Shown here: positions 9,801 to 17,998 of the stretch, piece by piece
Position numbering within the stretch: position 1 is the first letter of the stretch
Layout of the letters: every line of letters begins with the position of its first letter
NCBI GenBank assembly: GCA_016781485.1
Contig: JADDQH010000021.1
Location: forward strand, 1 to 40,234
Direction: 5' to 3'
Source: Chloroflexota bacterium
GTDB lineage: Bacteria; Chloroflexota; Limnocylindria; Limnocylindrales; CSP1-4
DNA length: 40,234 nt
Translations under genes and position numbers: made by a program
The notes under the pieces: model-generated
What the model saw: only the letters and a program-made list of their open reading frames with translations
Databases searched by the model: none
Told to the model about the DNA's origin: nothing

Positions 9801-10113
9801 CAGGGACCTCAACTACTACGCCGAGTCGTTCGAGATCTTCGAAGGCTCGCCGGGCGAGGGCTATGACCTCGCGACGACGGGTCTCCTTGCCGGCCCGAAG
9901 AGGGCGCGGTTCGACGCGTTCGATCCCGCGCTCTCTCAGGACCACGGCTACCTGACGCTTGACCCCGGCGCCTCGGCGACCGTCAAGCTCACGCTGGACC
10001 GCGGCGACTACGAGCCGGGTTCCATGAAGGGCTGGATGGCGGTGACCCTGGACGACCGGAACGGGCCTTACCAGGCCCGCGTGATCCCCGTCGGGACGGT
10101 GCCCGAGCAGTGA
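6838..10113 (+). CDS. Secreted subtilisin-like serine protease (S8) with PA insert
   Basis: 1091 residues. The N-terminus is a signal peptide (basic start, hydrophobic core, cut near TVAA-RS). An inhibitor-I9-like propeptide follows (about 45-140). The catalytic triad is Asp179 (IIDTGVD), His258 (HGHGSHVAG) and Ser593 (GTSMSSPA). A protease-associated domain is inserted between His and Ser (about 430-510, GKIVVTRRGTCARIA). After the catalytic domain come about 450 residues of beta-rich, fibronectin-III-like domains. Layout matches large extracellular subtilases that degrade external protein. The ATG at 6838 is chosen for its signal peptide and the AGAGGAGATCC ribosome site; the open frame reaches back to 6454 without protein-like sequence. 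No cell-wall anchor is visible, so it is probably released. Confidence 0.95.
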   Translation: MKRSFFAGAVSIMLVAGLLPATVAARSPDGIDGAKFDRSRLGGAESANREIVVVLELAGRPVALHEGEAIARGARLTRAQRDAIRAPLLDQQRAVQAAARALGGRVEGAYQDVFNGVRVRVTSGKLQAVARIQGVVKAHEVQKHYMDNTNTLRHLGVPATWQSTSTGITGKGVKVAIIDTGVDYHHVNFGGTGAAAYDGDPGTNPRDGSSDNDEFPTAKVIGGYDFAGDAYNASCPATDPTCTRVPQPDPDPLDCHGHGSHVAGTSAGFGVTSAGARYAGPYDSTTLSTRFTIGPGVAPDAKILAYKVFGCDGSTDVLVDAIERAYEDGAHVINMSVGSPLGRPDTVEAQASNNASVAGVTVVASAGNSGPSAYITGSPASAARSIAVAALDANPSIQVSRIDLPAPAADINAQNSNAATIPSGGITGGVFVLKDDDHPSGIALGCTPTEYNPLEVSGKIVVTRRGTCARIARAQFGQAAGAKAVLMVNDTPGYPPIEGPIPGVTIPFMGVKGPASKTNPDVVALLASHGKQATILPSQPVANPGYRKTAGFSSGGPGRVRDYLKPDVIAPGVGVISTAVGTGNEGVRFSGTSMSSPAVAGVAALVKQAHPTWGSVKIKSAIVGTATTSTTKIVGYDMRLAGAGVVDPLRAVKTVAFATTPGAISTVTFGYDQLKGSHRESREIYLHNTSGSSITYNLSSSFNGPSRGATVAISPSTVTVGPRSYQRVIVTLSLSTTAVRALPPARASNSVSDASGIRTTLAHIIRGFVTATPTVSATGRYQIRVPFISVPRGLSDVEAGTKSAYTGTGETVTSTVKLTNYGVRTGNADMYAWGLTDGNEGYESSDLRAVGVKSIGKSYCDSRVKLPADLPDDTFPENDRCLVFAINTWGRWSNPSVNEFDIVVDTQDCLGGEVPGVCANEDPDLRIVGFDYGALTAGSFNGAYGVFVFSPDYSSMEEFVYLANAPANSSTMSLMVHASVLGIQAGSGRDLNYYAESFEIFEGSPGEGYDLATTGLLAGPKRARFDAFDPALSQDHGYLTLDPGASATVKLTLDRGDYEPGSMKGWMAVTLDDRNGPYQARVIPVGTVPEQ

Positions 10114-10169
10114 CCGGGAACGTCTGAGGGCGGAGGCGCGGTAGGAGCGCCATCAAGGCTGGAGCACAC

Positions 10170-10195
10170 GAGGCCCCGACTTCGGTCGGGGCCTC
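10170..10195 (+). terminator. Strong hairpin terminator with UUCG loop
   Basis: GAGGCCCCGAC, TTCG, GTCGGGGCCTC: a perfect 11-bp stem closed by a stable UUCG tetraloop, 56 bases after the protease stop. The T-run after it is weak (TGATCCTT). It can also act for the convergent minus-strand gene that ends at 10284. Confidence 0.85.
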
Positions 10196-10283
10196 TGATC
10201 CTTGTGCTGCCCGTTGTGCGCCCGATGGTCGGAGATCCCTTTTCGGGCAACAGCGCGGGGAGCCTGTGCCGAGTCGCCCTTCG

Positions 10284-11498
10284 TCAGCCGCTCAGATGCC
10301 GAAGGGCGACCGCGGCGTAGAGCGCCGCCCCGGTCGGCATCACGGACTCGTCGAAGACGACGCGGTTGGAGTGGTTCTGCGGGGCGGTCGCGGGATCCGC
10401 GTCCGGGGGTCGGGCGCCCAGGAAGGTCATCGCGCCCGGCACCTGCTGGAGCACATACGAGAAGTCCTCGGCGCCCATGATCGGCGCCGTGAGCTCGCAG
10501 ACCTGCTCCGTCGAGACGAGGTCGGCCGCGACCGCGCGCACCATCTCCGTGAACCCGTCGTCGTTGACGGTGACCGGATAGCCCGGTTCGATCTCCAGCT
10601 CCGCCGAGGTGTCGTGAGCAGCGGCGATCCCCTCGACGAGGCGGCGAATGTGCCTGCGCACCTGGCTCCGGGTAGCCTCTGACACCGTTCGGATCGTCCC
10701 GGTGAGGAAGGCGGATTCCGGGATGATGTTGTTGGTCGTGCCGGCGACGACGTTCGCGACGGTGATGACTGCCGGGTCGAAGACGTCGACACGTCTGGTG
10801 ACCATCGTCTGCAGGGCGAGGATCAGCTCGGCGGCGACGGTTATGGGGTCGACGGCGAGGTGCGGCGCCGACGCGTGTCCTCCGCGACCGCGCACCGTGA
10901 CCCGCAGCACGTCCGACGAGGCGAGGAGAGGGCCGGGCCGGACATTGACGGTCCCGGACGCGTACCGCGTGCCGATGTGGATCGCGAACGCGCCGGTCGG
11001 GCGTTCGTCTGCCGGAAGGTCGAGCAGGCCCTCCTCGAGCATGACGCGTGCGCCGTGGTACCCCTCCTCGCCGGGCTGGAACATCAGCAGGACGCGACCG
11101 GCGAGCTGGTGACGGCGTTCGAGCAGCAGACGGGCCGCGCCCAGCAGCATCGCCACATGGGTGTCGTGCCCGCACGCGTGCATCGCGCCGTCGACCTCTG
11201 ACGCGAACGGGAGCCCCGTGTCCTCGTGCAGCGGCAGCGCGTCCATGTCGGCGCGCAGGAGGATCGTCGGGCCGGGACGCGCGCCCTCGATGACCGAGGT
11301 CACCGAGGTGAGCGAGCGCCCGCGGACGCATTCGAGCCCCAGCCGCTCGAGCTCCTCGACGACGACCGACTGGGTCCGCGGGAGTTGCAGTCCGATCTCC
11401 GGCCGCCGGTGCAGACGGCGGCGCAACGCGACGACGTCCGGGAGGATCGCGTGCGCGGAGTCGATCAGCGGAGTGCCGGAGCGCGCGTCCGTGGTCAC
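10284..11498 (-). CDS. M20-family metal-dependent amidohydrolase (N-acyl amino acid/hippurate hydrolase type)
   Basis: 404 residues from the GTG at 11498. Family members hydrolyse N-acyl or conjugated amino acids (hippurate, IAA-amino acids, N-acetyl-diaminopimelate) with a di-metal site. The metal ligands are visible: MHACGHDTHV at 106-115 and the catalytic EE pair at 144-145 in QPGEEGYHGA. The dimerisation-domain motif GRGGHASAPH follows, and the last metal His lies near NHSNRVVFDE. The frame can be extended to 11612, but the extra 38 residues are arginine-rich and unlike the family, so 11498 is favoured despite no clear ribosome site. It stands alone; substrate unknown. Confidence 0.9.
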   Translation of the reverse strand: MTTDARSGTPLIDSAHAILPDVVALRRRLHRRPEIGLQLPRTQSVVVEELERLGLECVRGRSLTSVTSVIEGARPGPTILLRADMDALPLHEDTGLPFASEVDGAMHACGHDTHVAMLLGAARLLLERRHQLAGRVLLMFQPGEEGYHGARVMLEEGLLDLPADERPTGAFAIHIGTRYASGTVNVRPGPLLASSDVLRVTVRGRGGHASAPHLAVDPITVAAELILALQTMVTRRVDVFDPAVITVANVVAGTTNNIIPESAFLTGTIRTVSEATRSQVRRHIRRLVEGIAAAHDTSAELEIEPGYPVTVNDDGFTEMVRAVAADLVSTEQVCELTAPIMGAEDFSYVLQQVPGAMTFLGARPPDADPATAPQNHSNRVVFDESVMPTGAALYAAVALRHLSG

Positions 11499-12036
11499 GG
11501 CTGGAGTATCCGACAGCCGCCAGCGGTCCGTCAGACCGGTGTGCCGGCGCGTTCCCTCCGACGCGCCCACCCGCCGCGGCCGTCGTCGCCGCGTGCCAGA
11601 CGGCATGGCCATGCGCCGTAGCGCTGGCCGACTCTAACGACCGCCGGCGTGAAGTACGCCTGCTCCGCTTCGCCTGAATCCGGGCGGCGGCGACCGTCGA
11701 TGGTCGTTGGAGTCGCCCGGTGCATCGAACGACCGGCGAGAGGGACTCCGCAGGCTTCCAACGCGGCCTCCGCTCGATCCCGGACAGCGATGGACGCTGC
11801 TGGTCGTCGCCCCTTGGTCGTTAGAGTCGCTGAGCGACTAAGCCGCCGGTACGGCCGGTCCCGTGGCCAGGGCCGATACGGGCTCGGCCCGCGTGGTCCA
11901 TCGGGTGCGACCCTTTGGAGCGCGGATGCGACGGCGACTCCGTGACCGACCTGTTACATCGAATCGACCAGAGGGATGTACGATCGTCTCGCGCTGAGGG
12001 GACCGCACTGAGGACCGAAAGCTGACGACGACGGGG
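11499..12036. other. 538-bp intergenic region with short repeats
   Basis: Divergent gap between the M20 gene and the secreted propeller gene. No protein-like frame. It holds three copies of a 14-base element (listed separately) and a possible -10 (TACGAT near 11979) facing the downstream gene. Confidence 0.45.
11629..11829. repeat. Three copies of a 14-base element
   Basis: CGACTCTAACGACC at 11629-11642 is the exact reverse complement of GGTCGTTAGAGTCG at 11816-11829. A third copy with one mismatch (GGTCGTTGGAGTCG) lies at 11702-11715. All are within one intergenic region, which suggests a protein-binding or structural role, but nothing more can be said. Confidence 0.55.
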
Positions 12037-13179
12037 ATGCACAGATCCGGCCGGACACGCGCAGCTATGGTCGCGGCCGGCGCCCTCACGCTCATCCTCG
12101 CGGGGCCGGTCTCGGCCTTCGACGGGTGGGCCGGACCCACGCGGCTGTCGGGGTCGGCGGGCAGCCTCTACTCGATGGCGATCGACACCGCCGGCCGCCA
12201 CCACATCGCCTACGAGGATCAGCACGGGATCCACTACCTGTCGAACCGAAGCGGGACATGGGTCGACCGCCACCTGACGACGCACCCGGGCGATGTCAGG
12301 CCCTCGCTGGCCCTCGACGGAGCGGGCCACGTCTATATCGCGTTCGACCGGAATGCGGAGATCACCGGCGGCGGCAAGAGCTCGGGGATCTACTACCTGA
12401 CTGATCGCTCGGGGGAGTGGAGGCTCGTCCGCAGAACGACCGGCGCCGGCGACGTCGCGCCGTCGCTTGCCATCCGAGACGGCAAGCTGCATCTCGTCTT
12501 CGCGCGCGATAGCTCCGGGATCATCTACCAGACGAACGCATCCGGCTCCTGGACGAGTCGACGGATCTCGTACGAGCCGCGCCTCGCCCACTCATTCATC
12601 GATCCACGGCTCACCGTTCGCCTCGACGCCGCGGGGACGGTCCACGTCGTGTATTCGGGTGGGGACACGTCACCGCCGGGGATCCGATATGTCCGCGGCA
12701 GCGGGAGCACATGGACACGCACGATGCTCACCGACGGGACGCTCGGCTCATACCCGGACGGGGTGGACTACCGGGCGCGGATGGCGCTCGATGGCGACGG
12801 CAAGATCCACGTGGTCTGGATCCACGACGTCGGGTCGGGCTTATCCCGGATGGGCGTCTTCTATGGGACGAACCGTTCGGGCACGTTCCGATACACGTTC
12901 CTCGGAGGCGACGGCTTCCCGAACCTGACGGTGACGAAGTCCGGCCGCCCGCACGTCGTCTTCTCCGACGACGCAGGCATCGTCTACGGGACCAGGGTCT
13001 ACGTCGACGGGAAGTGGCAGTGGCGGTTCACGCCGCTCTACACGATCCCGGACCCCGATTGGGGACACAGCGCGGCGATCCGGCTCGACGCATACGGCAA
13101 GCCGCGGATCGTCTACTCCAGCCCCGGGTCGGGCGTGAAGGGCGAGTGCACCGGGACCTGCTACTTCCGGAAGCTCTGA
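12037..13179 (+). CDS. Secreted beta-propeller-like protein of unknown function
   Basis: 380 residues. A signal peptide (basic start, then a hydrophobic stretch ending in GPVSA-FD near residue 27) marks it as exported. The rest is a series of about six or seven blades of 45-55 residues, each with a pattern like SLAxDxxGxxHIAY followed by GIxYLTxRSGxW and an R-R-T/L strand. This matches sialidase/BNR-like or similar propeller repeats, but no catalytic residues of sialidases can be pointed out. Likely an extracellular binding or structural protein. The ATG at 12037 is the only start that gives the signal peptide. Confidence 0.8.
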   Translation: MHRSGRTRAAMVAAGALTLILAGPVSAFDGWAGPTRLSGSAGSLYSMAIDTAGRHHIAYEDQHGIHYLSNRSGTWVDRHLTTHPGDVRPSLALDGAGHVYIAFDRNAEITGGGKSSGIYYLTDRSGEWRLVRRTTGAGDVAPSLAIRDGKLHLVFARDSSGIIYQTNASGSWTSRRISYEPRLAHSFIDPRLTVRLDAAGTVHVVYSGGDTSPPGIRYVRGSGSTWTRTMLTDGTLGSYPDGVDYRARMALDGDGKIHVVWIHDVGSGLSRMGVFYGTNRSGTFRYTFLGGDGFPNLTVTKSGRPHVVFSDDAGIVYGTRVYVDGKWQWRFTPLYTIPDPDWGHSAAIRLDAYGKPRIVYSSPGSGVKGECTGTCYFRKL

Positions 13180-13248
13180 GCGCCCGCGCGACAGCGCGTC
13201 CGCGCCTGACCTCGGGTCGCATCTCCGCCGTCCACGCCCCGATCTCGG

Positions 13249-13348
13249 CTCTCGACGTCCGGATCTCCGCTCTCGAGTCGGATCGCGGCTCTCTACGTCC
13301 GGATCTCCGCTCTCGACCTCCGGCGCCGCTCTTGACTCCGCTGCCCGG
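13249..13348. repeat. Degenerate ~20-bp tandem repeats before sufB
   Basis: Five units of 19-21 bp based on CTCTCGACGTCCGGATCTCC start at 13249, 13270, 13289, 13310 and 13329. Units 1 and 3 share a 22-base exact core (13255-13276 and 13295-13316). The array ends just before the sufB promoter. It is noncoding; it may be a decayed minisatellite or a binding-site array. Confidence 0.7.
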
Positions 13349-13354
13349 CGCCCG

Positions 13355-13396
13355 TTGACGTCTGCGGCCGGAATTCCGATAATACGGATAGGAATT
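13355..13396 (+). promoter_or_regulatory. sufB promoter with overlapping dyad operator
   Basis: TTGACG (13355-13360) and GATAAT (13378-13383) are separated by exactly 17 bp, a near-consensus housekeeping promoter. An AT-rich inverted repeat at 13372-13396 (AATTCCGAT, 7 bases, ATAGGAATT; one mismatch between the arms) covers the -10 box. A repressor bound there would block polymerase. In other bacteria Suf genes are controlled by Rrf2-type Fe-S sensors (IscR, SufR), which makes such a protein the first suspect; no Rrf2 gene is in the window. Confidence 0.7.
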
Positions 13397-13425
13397 AGAG
13401 AGGCCGCAGAGCCTGCAGGAGACCG

Positions 13426-14828
<1,403 letters not shown>

Positions 14829-14832
<4 letters not shown>

Positions 14833-16178
14833 TCAGGGCGCCCCTCGACATCCCGTTCGCCGCCGAGGCGAACCTCCGCCAGATCTCCAGCGAACTCGCC
14901 GAGCCGGGCTGGCTCCTGGAGGACCGCCTCGAGGCGCTCCGGCTGTACGGCGAGCTTCCGCCCGAGGCGAACCAGTTGTTCACGACGTATCTCGACCTGC
15001 GCCCGGTGAGGTTCGCTGATGTCCAGCCGTATACGGTCACAGGTGACGCGGCGGAGGTCTCAGCGGACCTGCCAGCCGGCGCGTCCGCGTTCCTCCATGT
15101 CCGCGAGGACCGGGTCGTCGGGCGGGCGTTGAGCGAACAGGCGCGCGAGTCCGGCGTCGTCGTCGACACGTTCGCGAACCTCCTCCGTGACGGCGGCGAC
15201 CGGCAGACGGCCGACCTGCTCGCGCTCGCGATGCTCAAGCACGGCCCGACGCTCCCCGAGAACGACAAGTTCGCGCAGCTGACGCGGTCGATGGCCTCGG
15301 TCGGCGTCTTCGTCCACGTCCCAGCGGCCGTGACGCTCCCGGGACCCATCGTCGTCCGATGGAGCGTCGGTCAGCCCGGTCGGGCGCTGATCAGCCGCAC
15401 GCTCGTGTCGCTCGAGAAGCGTGCGCACGCGAGCATCCTCGAGGAGCAGGTCGAGTCGACCCCAGCTGACGGGCTCCAGAGCCTCTGGACGGGGACGATG
15501 GAGGTCCGACTCTCGGAGGGGGCGACCCTCGACGTGGCCGCCCAGGAGGACTTCGGCCCGAAGACGGTCTCGTTCGTGAACCGCCAGGCGACGCTGGAGC
15601 GCGATTCGACGCTCCGGTGGGCGCTGGCGACCGTCGGCGGAGCCTTCGTGAAGAGCCGGATCGACAACATCCTCGCGGGGCGGGGGTCGTCGGTGAACCA
15701 GGTCGAGATCGGGTTCGGCGGCGGGAACCAGGTGTTCGACCTGACGAGCTACACGCGCCATGTCGCGGAGGACACGACGGGCGATCTGCTCAGCAAGGGC
15801 GTCTTCCTTGACAGAGCGCGAGGCTACTTGAAGGGCCTGATCGAGATCGAGAAGACGGCCCGGGGAACGGACAGCTTCCTCGGCGAGTTCGCGATGTTGC
15901 TGGCGAAGAGGGCGCGCTCGGTCGCCATCCCGTCACTCGAGATCGACCAGCCGGATGTGCGGCGTGCGAGCCACTCGAGCTCCGTCGGCCCGATCGACGA
16001 GTCGCAGATCTTCTACCTGATGAGCCGCGGGCTCCCACGCGACCTCGCGCGCAAGTTCATCGTGCTGGGCTTCCTGGAGCCGGTCGTGGCCCGGATCCCC
16101 CTGACCGACGCTCAGGACCGGCTGCGCGAGCTTCTCGACCGTAAGTGGCCGTCTGCGGAGAGCGCTCAGGCCGCGTAG
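14829..16178 (+). CDS. sufD: Fe-S cluster assembly protein SufD
   Basis: 449 residues. SufD is the SufB paralogue that completes the SufBCD scaffold and helps bring in iron. The beta-helix core is seen with NDKFAQLTRSMASVGVFVHV, the VSLEKRAHASILEE segment, and the C-terminal QIFYLMSRGLPRDLARKF helices. Translation probably starts at the TTG at 14829, which overlaps the sufB stop (TTGA), giving translational coupling; no ATG or GTG fits. Residues 309-449 (15753-16178) are repeated 6.7 kb downstream as an isolated tail. The 3' third of this gene may therefore have been supplied by recombination. Confidence 0.95.
15753..16178 (+). repeat. Left copy of 426-bp sufD 3' direct repeat
   Basis: Matches 22429-22854 in the same orientation with no gaps. 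From 15753 to about 15976 the copies are identical; from there to the stop codon nine bases differ, all silent. Weak similarity continues about 14 bases past the stop and then ends. In this copy the repeat is the natural 3' end of an intact sufD. Confidence 0.97.
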
Positions 16179-16383
16179 GTCCGCGGGCCCTCGTCACGGC
16201 GCTCCGCCGTTACTCCGCCTATTCCCGCACCGCACGAATGGACGACGCAGGTGGTTCGACGCCGCCTGCTCGCCGCGCGCGTTCATGGTCCTATTCCGAC
16301 AGCGCACATCCGAACGAACGACGCCTCCTGTCAGCCGTGCGCCTCGACGGAGCGTCGCCGTGGCCGGGCTCGTTCGTCGCGGG

Positions 16384-16734
16384 TCAGCTTCGGAGACCAT
16401 AGGTCGCGAGGCGTTGCGCACGGAGCGTCGCGAGTCTTTCGCGGGCGGCAGGCGTGATTCGCTCCGGGGTCCAGAGCTCGTCGGCGCTCGACTCCACGTG
16501 CACCTCGTCGACGTCCGCGAGCGCGAGGACTTCCTCGCGGATCCGCTGCCCGATCTCGAAGAAGAAGCTGCACATGGGGTCCGTGAGCAGAAGCCGCACG
16601 GTCACGTCACCGCCCTCGATGCGCACGGCTTGGACGAGTCCCATCTCGACGATCGTCAGCTCCGTTCGGTTGAAGATGCCGCACGTGTCCTTGACGCGCT
16701 CGAGCACGCGCCGGACCTCGGTCTCGTCGGTCAT
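16384..16734 (-). CDS. DUF59/MIP18-type metal-sulfur cluster assembly factor
   Basis: 116 residues with the MIP18 (DUF59, PaaD/SufT) layout. An N-terminal helix with LERVKDTCGI is followed by an LTIVEMGLVQ strand, VTVRLLLTD, the conserved cysteine (Cys55 in TDPMCSFFFEIG), and a helix leading to VDEVHVE. Members help insert or transfer Fe-S clusters or mature iron enzymes. The ATG overlaps the stop of the upstream amidohydrolase by 4 bases (ATGA), so the two are one unit. The same pair of families is known beside propane/phenol-type di-iron monooxygenases (mimABCD and prmABCD loci), but no monooxygenase is present here. A role in maturing a di-iron or Fe-S enzyme is an inference. Confidence 0.85.
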   Translation of the reverse strand: MTDETEVRRVLERVKDTCGIFNRTELTIVEMGLVQAVRIEGGDVTVRLLLTDPMCSFFFEIGQRIREEVLALADVDEVHVESSADELWTPERITPAARERLATLRAQRLATYGLRS

Positions 16735-17819
16735 CGTTCGGTTCCCGCTGCCGTGGCCACCCCGCCGCCGACGCTCGTCCACGGCGCGAGGCGTGCATGC
16801 GTGCCGGCGCCGGTCCAGCGGTCGCCCGCGACCCCGCGTCTGAGATCCGCGGGGTCGACCCCGTGCATCCGGCACCAGTTCTCGCCGAAGATCTTCCGCC
16901 TGCCCTCGTCCGTCAGCGGTGGGAAGCCATAGCCCGCCTGCATGTCCTCCGGCATCTGGAAGTCACGGAAGGCGTCGACCGCCGGCTGAGGATGCACGAG
17001 ATGGGCGCCCGACGCCCAGAAGAGCCGATCCTCGCCTCCCCAGGCGAGAAGAGTCCCGAGGACCTCCGCGAAGCGGCGCGGCGCGCGGAACGCGAGGCTG
17101 ATCGTCCACTCGAGGTTGATGTAGACATTCGGAAACCGGGCGAGGAGAAAGGCCGTCTCGTCCATGAACGCAAAGCCGGGGTGGAGCACCTCGAAGTTGA
17201 TCTGGGGGTAGCGGGCCGCGACCTCGACGTCGTCCAGGCCGTAGGCCTCGAGCGCCGTGGGCCCGACCGGAAAGTACTTGTGGACGGCGATGCAAGGGAC
17301 GCCCAGCTCGATAGCGCGCTCGATGACCGGGATGCCGAACTCCGGATCGTCGAGCCGGACGCGGACCGTCTGGCCGTCGGAGTACCGCGCGGGATAGAGC
17401 TTGATGCCGGACACGCGATGTTCGCGGACGTACCGCTCCATCTTCGCGAGCGCGAGTTCGCCCTCCAGCGGGTTGATCGCGGCGTGGACGGCGATCCGTC
17501 CCGGATCCCGCGCCTGCATCGCGACGCCCTTCTCGAGCGCAGACAGGCCATCCTTGAAGAAGTCGTCGAGTGGCAGCGAGTGGTAGACCGCGAAGTCCAC
17601 ATCGCTTTCGGCGAACAGGACGTTCGCGAGTTCCTCGCCGCTCCAGTCGCGGAGGAACCGTTCCGGGGGGAGCAGGTACTCGTTGTGTGGCGAGAGGAGC
17701 GCGTGGAGCCCGTATGCGCCCTGCATCAGCTCCTTCGCCATCGGCTCGTACGCCGCGTTCGATTCCTCCAGGTTCGCTGCGTGGACGACTGCGTCCACGA
17801 TCAGGGTGTCGCCGATCAT
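16731..17819 (-). CDS. Amidohydrolase-2-like TIM-barrel protein
   Basis: 362 residues of the amidohydrolase-related (PF04909-like) barrel. Strand-end motifs are visible: VDAVVHAAN at the N-terminus, AVHAAINP, GIKLYPAR, VPCIAVHKYFP, NFEVLHPGFAF, NVYINLEW and LFWASGAHLVHPQP. The usual first metal motif HxH is reduced to His13-Ala-Ala, and the usual Asp near the eighth strand is not evident in ASGAH, so the metal site differs from hydrolases of this fold. A GGAGG lies 9 bases before the ATG. It is cotranscribed with the DUF59 gene. Homologues in di-iron monooxygenase operons are thought to assist those enzymes, so a maturation or accessory role is as likely as catalysis. Confidence 0.8.
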   Translation of the reverse strand: MIGDTLIVDAVVHAANLEESNAAYEPMAKELMQGAYGLHALLSPHNEYLLPPERFLRDWSGEELANVLFAESDVDFAVYHSLPLDDFFKDGLSALEKGVAMQARDPGRIAVHAAINPLEGELALAKMERYVREHRVSGIKLYPARYSDGQTVRVRLDDPEFGIPVIERAIELGVPCIAVHKYFPVGPTALEAYGLDDVEVAARYPQINFEVLHPGFAFMDETAFLLARFPNVYINLEWTISLAFRAPRRFAEVLGTLLAWGGEDRLFWASGAHLVHPQPAVDAFRDFQMPEDMQAGYGFPPLTDEGRRKIFGENWCRMHGVDPADLRRGVAGDRWTGAGTHARLAPWTSVGGGVATAAGTER

Positions 17820-17998
17820 CGCCGCTTACCTCCGCTTCAGTTTCGCGTTTGGAGATCGCGATGCCACGCTTCGTCTTCCCGCCACGGTCGGCTGTGACGA
17901 GCCGGGGAGCGAGCGGCTCCGATCACCCTGGCGGAAGGCGGGAAAAGAGAGGTAACCGGCGTGCTATCGGACGGCACGGACGAGCGACCCGAGTCCGG

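Noticed and set aside
13249-13348. CRISPR array or origin iterons
   Set aside because: Units are degenerate and contiguous, with no spacers, no DnaA-box pattern and no replication gene nearby.
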